From contig SXWA01000023.1 of NCBI GenBank assembly GCA_005791575.1, positions 1-54,399 of the forward strand: DNA of 54,399 bases. Direction: 5' to 3'. The notes below the pieces were generated by a model that saw only the letters and a list, made by a program, of their open reading frames with translations, did no database searches and was not told the origin of the DNA. Origin of the DNA: Planctomycetaceae bacterium (GTDB lineage Bacteria; Planctomycetota; Planctomycetia; Pirellulales; UBA1268). Below are positions 51,801 to 54,399 of this stretch, piece after piece. A program made the position numbers and the translations under genes. Each line of letters begins with the position of its first letter. Position 1 is the first letter of the stretch.

Positions 51801-52289
51801 TCAGAGCCCTTCGGTGGCCTTGGCGATGGCCTGTTCCAGTTCGTCCCAGGCGTGCTCGGCGTCCTGACGCAGGTGGTCCCAGGCGTCGGCCGTCCCCTCC
51901 ATCGCCTTCTCGAACTTCGCCTGGACCAGCTGACGCCGCGCGACGAGCGCGGCGATCTTCTCCCGCCACTCCGCCTGTGCCGCCTCTTCGAGCTTCATCA
52001 CCTTCATCCGGATGACGTCGATCTCGGCGTCGAACCGCTCGAGCTTCCGCGCGAGCAGTTGCTTGAAGCCATCGCGGTCGGCCTCGCCCGCAGGCGCCTC
52101 GGGGGACTCGGGCGCACTCGGCACGGTCTCCGGAACGACCTTCTGGACGGTGTGCTCGACCGGTCGAGGCCCGCAGCCGAGTGTCGTGACGACCAGCGCG
52201 AGGCCACCGAGCGAGGCGGGCTGCCGGGCGGCCTCGCGGAGCCAATGAACGAGCCGCGGGGAGATTGGGCACACCATGGAAGGCTCCAT
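51801..52289 (-). CDS. Lipoprotein-like coiled-coil protein
   Basis: Signal with lipobox-like VVTTLGCGPRP, then a charged helical segment (KLERFDAEIDVIRMKVMKLEEAAQAEWREKIAALVARRQLVQAKFEKAMEG). Confidence 0.65.
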   Translation of the reverse strand: MEPSMVCPISPRLVHWLREAARQPASLGGLALVVTTLGCGPRPVEHTVQKVVPETVPSAPESPEAPAGEADRDGFKQLLARKLERFDAEIDVIRMKVMKLEEAAQAEWREKIAALVARRQLVQAKFEKAMEGTADAWDHLRQDAEHAWDELEQAIAKATEGL

Positions 52290-52434
52290 CGGGGGTGAGG
52301 GGGGGCGGACGTGTCGAACGCTAGCCAACTGGGCCGTGCTCGGGCGCTGCCGCCGATCGCGGCCGCTCCCCAGGCAGGTTTCCGCAGGGACACTTCGCTG
52401 CGGTGTCGGTGGCGCGTCTCCACCCGCCGCCCGT

Positions 52435-52690
52435 CGCCACCGGCCTCGTGCGCCGACCCAGGTGCTGCTGCGGTGGGGCGTGCAGCGGGGAACCGCGCTG
52501 ATTCCCAAGACGTCGCGGCCGCAACGCCGCGCCGAGAACCTGGCCCTGTTTGACTTCTCCCTCGCGGCGGCTCAGTTGGCGGCGCTCGAAGGGTTCGACG
52601 AGGGACGACGACGCAACGACCCTGGCGTGTTCTGTGAGCGGGCATTCGGCACGTTGTTCTCGATCGACGAGTCACCAGCCGACCCGACGA
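52435..52690 (+). pseudogene. Aldo/keto reductase C-terminal remnant
   Basis: TQVLLRWGVQRGTALIPKTSRPQRRAENLALFDFSLAAAQLAALEGFDEGRRRNDPGVFCERAFGTLFSIDE matches an AKR C-terminus; no barrel N-terminus upstream. Confidence 0.65.
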
Positions 52691-52860
52691 CCGGCCATCG
52701 GGCCCGCCGCCGGTCGGCTGGTCAGCGTGCGGATCACCCGCTTCAGGTAGCCGGATTCGGGTAGCCCTCCGGCAGGGTGGCAACCTCGCATTCTCCCGTC
52801 GGCGGCAACCGTGTAGATAGTCGTCGTACAGGCTCGAGAAACGAACATGGAGGTTGCACG

Positions 52861-53481
52861 ATGATCATGCACGGTGGAGATGGAGTCGGGCTCGATGGCA
52901 TCCCCGGCGGCGTCGCTTCCGCGATCGCGGCCCCGCGATCGGGCAGGCTGTTGGGTCGCGTGGTTCAGCGCGCGGCGGTGGCGTCGGCCACGGTGGTGCT
53001 CGCGGTGGCGACCACCCTGGTGCAGGCCGGCCCGCCGTCGCTGAGTTCCAATCCGGCGAACCTGGCGATCTTCCCGACCCGCGGCCAGAGCCCCGAGCAG
53101 CAGAAAGCCGACGAGTCGGCCGCCTACGACTGGGCGTCGCAGCAGACCAAGTGGGATCCCTACCAGGCGAAGGCCGTGCTCGATCAGCAGGGGCACACCT
53201 CCGCGGAGGCGGCGAGTGCCGCACGCGGCGGCGCCGTGAAGGGAGCGGCGGGTGGGGCCCTGCTCGGCGTCACGATCGGGGCGATCGCCGGTGACGCGGG
53301 CAAGGGGGCCGCGATCGGCGCTGCGACGACGGGTCTCACCGGCGGGATGCGTTCGCGGCGCGCGGTCAAGGCGGCGGGCGGTGACTCGGCCGCGGCGGTG
53401 GCCGCGTTCCAGCAGCAGTTCGGGGTCTGGACGAGGAACTACATGGCGGCCATGGAGGCCAAGGGCTACACGGTGCGGTGA
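52861..53481 (+). CDS. Glycine-zipper family protein
   Basis: Signal/TM segment; GGAVKGAAGGALLGVTIGAIAGDAGKGAAIGAATTGLTGGMRSRR. Confidence 0.8.
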   Translation: MIMHGGDGVGLDGIPGGVASAIAAPRSGRLLGRVVQRAAVASATVVLAVATTLVQAGPPSLSSNPANLAIFPTRGQSPEQQKADESAAYDWASQQTKWDPYQAKAVLDQQGHTSAEAASAARGGAVKGAAGGALLGVTIGAIAGDAGKGAAIGAATTGLTGGMRSRRAVKAAGGDSAAAVAAFQQQFGVWTRNYMAAMEAKGYTVR

Positions 53482-53606
53482 TGCCGCACCGGCTCCCCAT
53501 CCGGGGCGCGGGGTTGGCCCCGCCCCGGACGGGCCACGTGCGACCAGTGTCCGGCTGGTGATGCCCCGGACGGTGAACGACATCCGACAATCAAGGGAGT
53601 GGATCG

Positions 53607-54047
53607 ATGGCGACGAGCATGCGGCGGACGGCGATGGCAGCCGTGCTGGTGAATCTGACGGCCAATGTGGTGCTCTGTGGCGGCGCGTGGGGAGGCGAGG
53701 CGTGGATCTGCGCCGTGGCCAGCGCAGTCGCGGTGGACGAGGACGGTACGGTCGGTCCTCCCGAGCTGGGCGACCGCGAGCGGCCGACGTTTTTCCGGGT
53801 CGATCCGGTCAAGAAGGAACTGACACTCCTCGCCCCGAAGTCCCGGCGCGGCGAGGTCACGAAACTCCACAGCGTCACGGAAGCCGACGGTGTGACGGTT
53901 TTTTCCGGGGTGGAAAACGGCCGCGGTGTGAGCCTGATCATCAGCGCCACCGGTCACCTGACGCTGTCGGTGGTGAGTGACGGCGTCGTCTGGTCGGTCT
54001 TCGGCCACGCCCTGCCCGAGGCGGAAGCGACGCTGCCGAAGGAATAG
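53607..54047 (+). CDS. Hypothetical secreted protein
   Basis: Signal peptide-like N-terminus, compact 146-aa ORF. Confidence 0.6.
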   Translation: MATSMRRTAMAAVLVNLTANVVLCGGAWGGEAWICAVASAVAVDEDGTVGPPELGDRERPTFFRVDPVKKELTLLAPKSRRGEVTKLHSVTEADGVTVFSGVENGRGVSLIISATGHLTLSVVSDGVVWSVFGHALPEAEATLPKE

Positions 54048-54129
54048 CGGCCGGTCGCACCGCCGCGCCGTGGGGGGAGTCGGCTTGATATCCTGGGGCA
54101 CCCCTCGGTGCCCCAGGAACCCCACTCCC

Positions 54130-54399
54130 ATGGCCGTCGCACGCAGCCGTCCGATCGGGATCCTGCTGGCGCTGGCCCTCGGTCTCCTGACTGGGGCCGG
54201 CGCGCCGGCCGCCGACCTCCCGCGCTTCACGGTGCCGGGGTACGAAGCCGAGATGCGCGCCCTCGACGAGCTCCACGCGCTCCACCACGACGCCGCCTTC
54301 TCCGACTGCACGCTCTGGGACGTCTGGCTGCCGCAGGCCACGCTCTGGGCGTCGGCGACGAAGCGGGAACAGTATCGGCGGGCCCTCCTCGGCCGGCGC
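54130..54399 (+). CDS. Secreted protein, truncated by window end
   Basis: ATG then signal peptide (GILLALALGLLTGAGAPAADLPRFTVPGYEAEMRAL...); open to the end. Confidence 0.6.
   Translation, partial: MAVARSRPIGILLALALGLLTGAGAPAADLPRFTVPGYEAEMRALDELHALHHDAAFSDCTLWDVWLPQATLWASATKREQYRRALLGRR

Overview
High-GC bacterial chromosome segment. The gene content (PSCyt1/DUF1549/DUF1553, DUF1501, PVC-type membrane-bound dehydrogenase plus cytochrome c, sulfatase) points to a planctomycete, Pirellulales-like; this is an inference without database search. Main contents: (1) a compact, translationally coupled light-harvesting cassette at 1.1-7.6 kb: xanthorhodopsin-like proton-pump rhodopsin, blh, crtY, crtE, crtI, crtB. 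(2) A ~120-nt interspersed repeat built from five abutting hairpins, with about 12 full or degenerate copies, often at gene or operon ends. Its stems show compensatory changes between copies. One copy lies in frame inside an E2 acyltransferase gene, and another supplies the C-terminus and stop codon of an ABC permease. (3) A possible catabolic cluster at 19.5-28.3 kb: hydroxyacid dehydrogenase, double cyclase, MFS, SDR, fused E1 alpha-beta, E2. (4) A 1909-aa ceramidase/LamG/dehydrogenase/HEAT/cytochrome c fusion. (5) An RbsA-like ABC ATPase with Walker-A Lys replaced by Gln, next to its permease. (6) A DUF932-like plus SF2 helicase pair. (7) Several decayed or interrupted genes (CsbD with in-frame TGA, truncated PhzF, aldo/keto reductase remnant, split ORF at 238-773). 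I recognised no rRNA, tRNA, CRISPR array or transposase. Family names come from motif recognition only.
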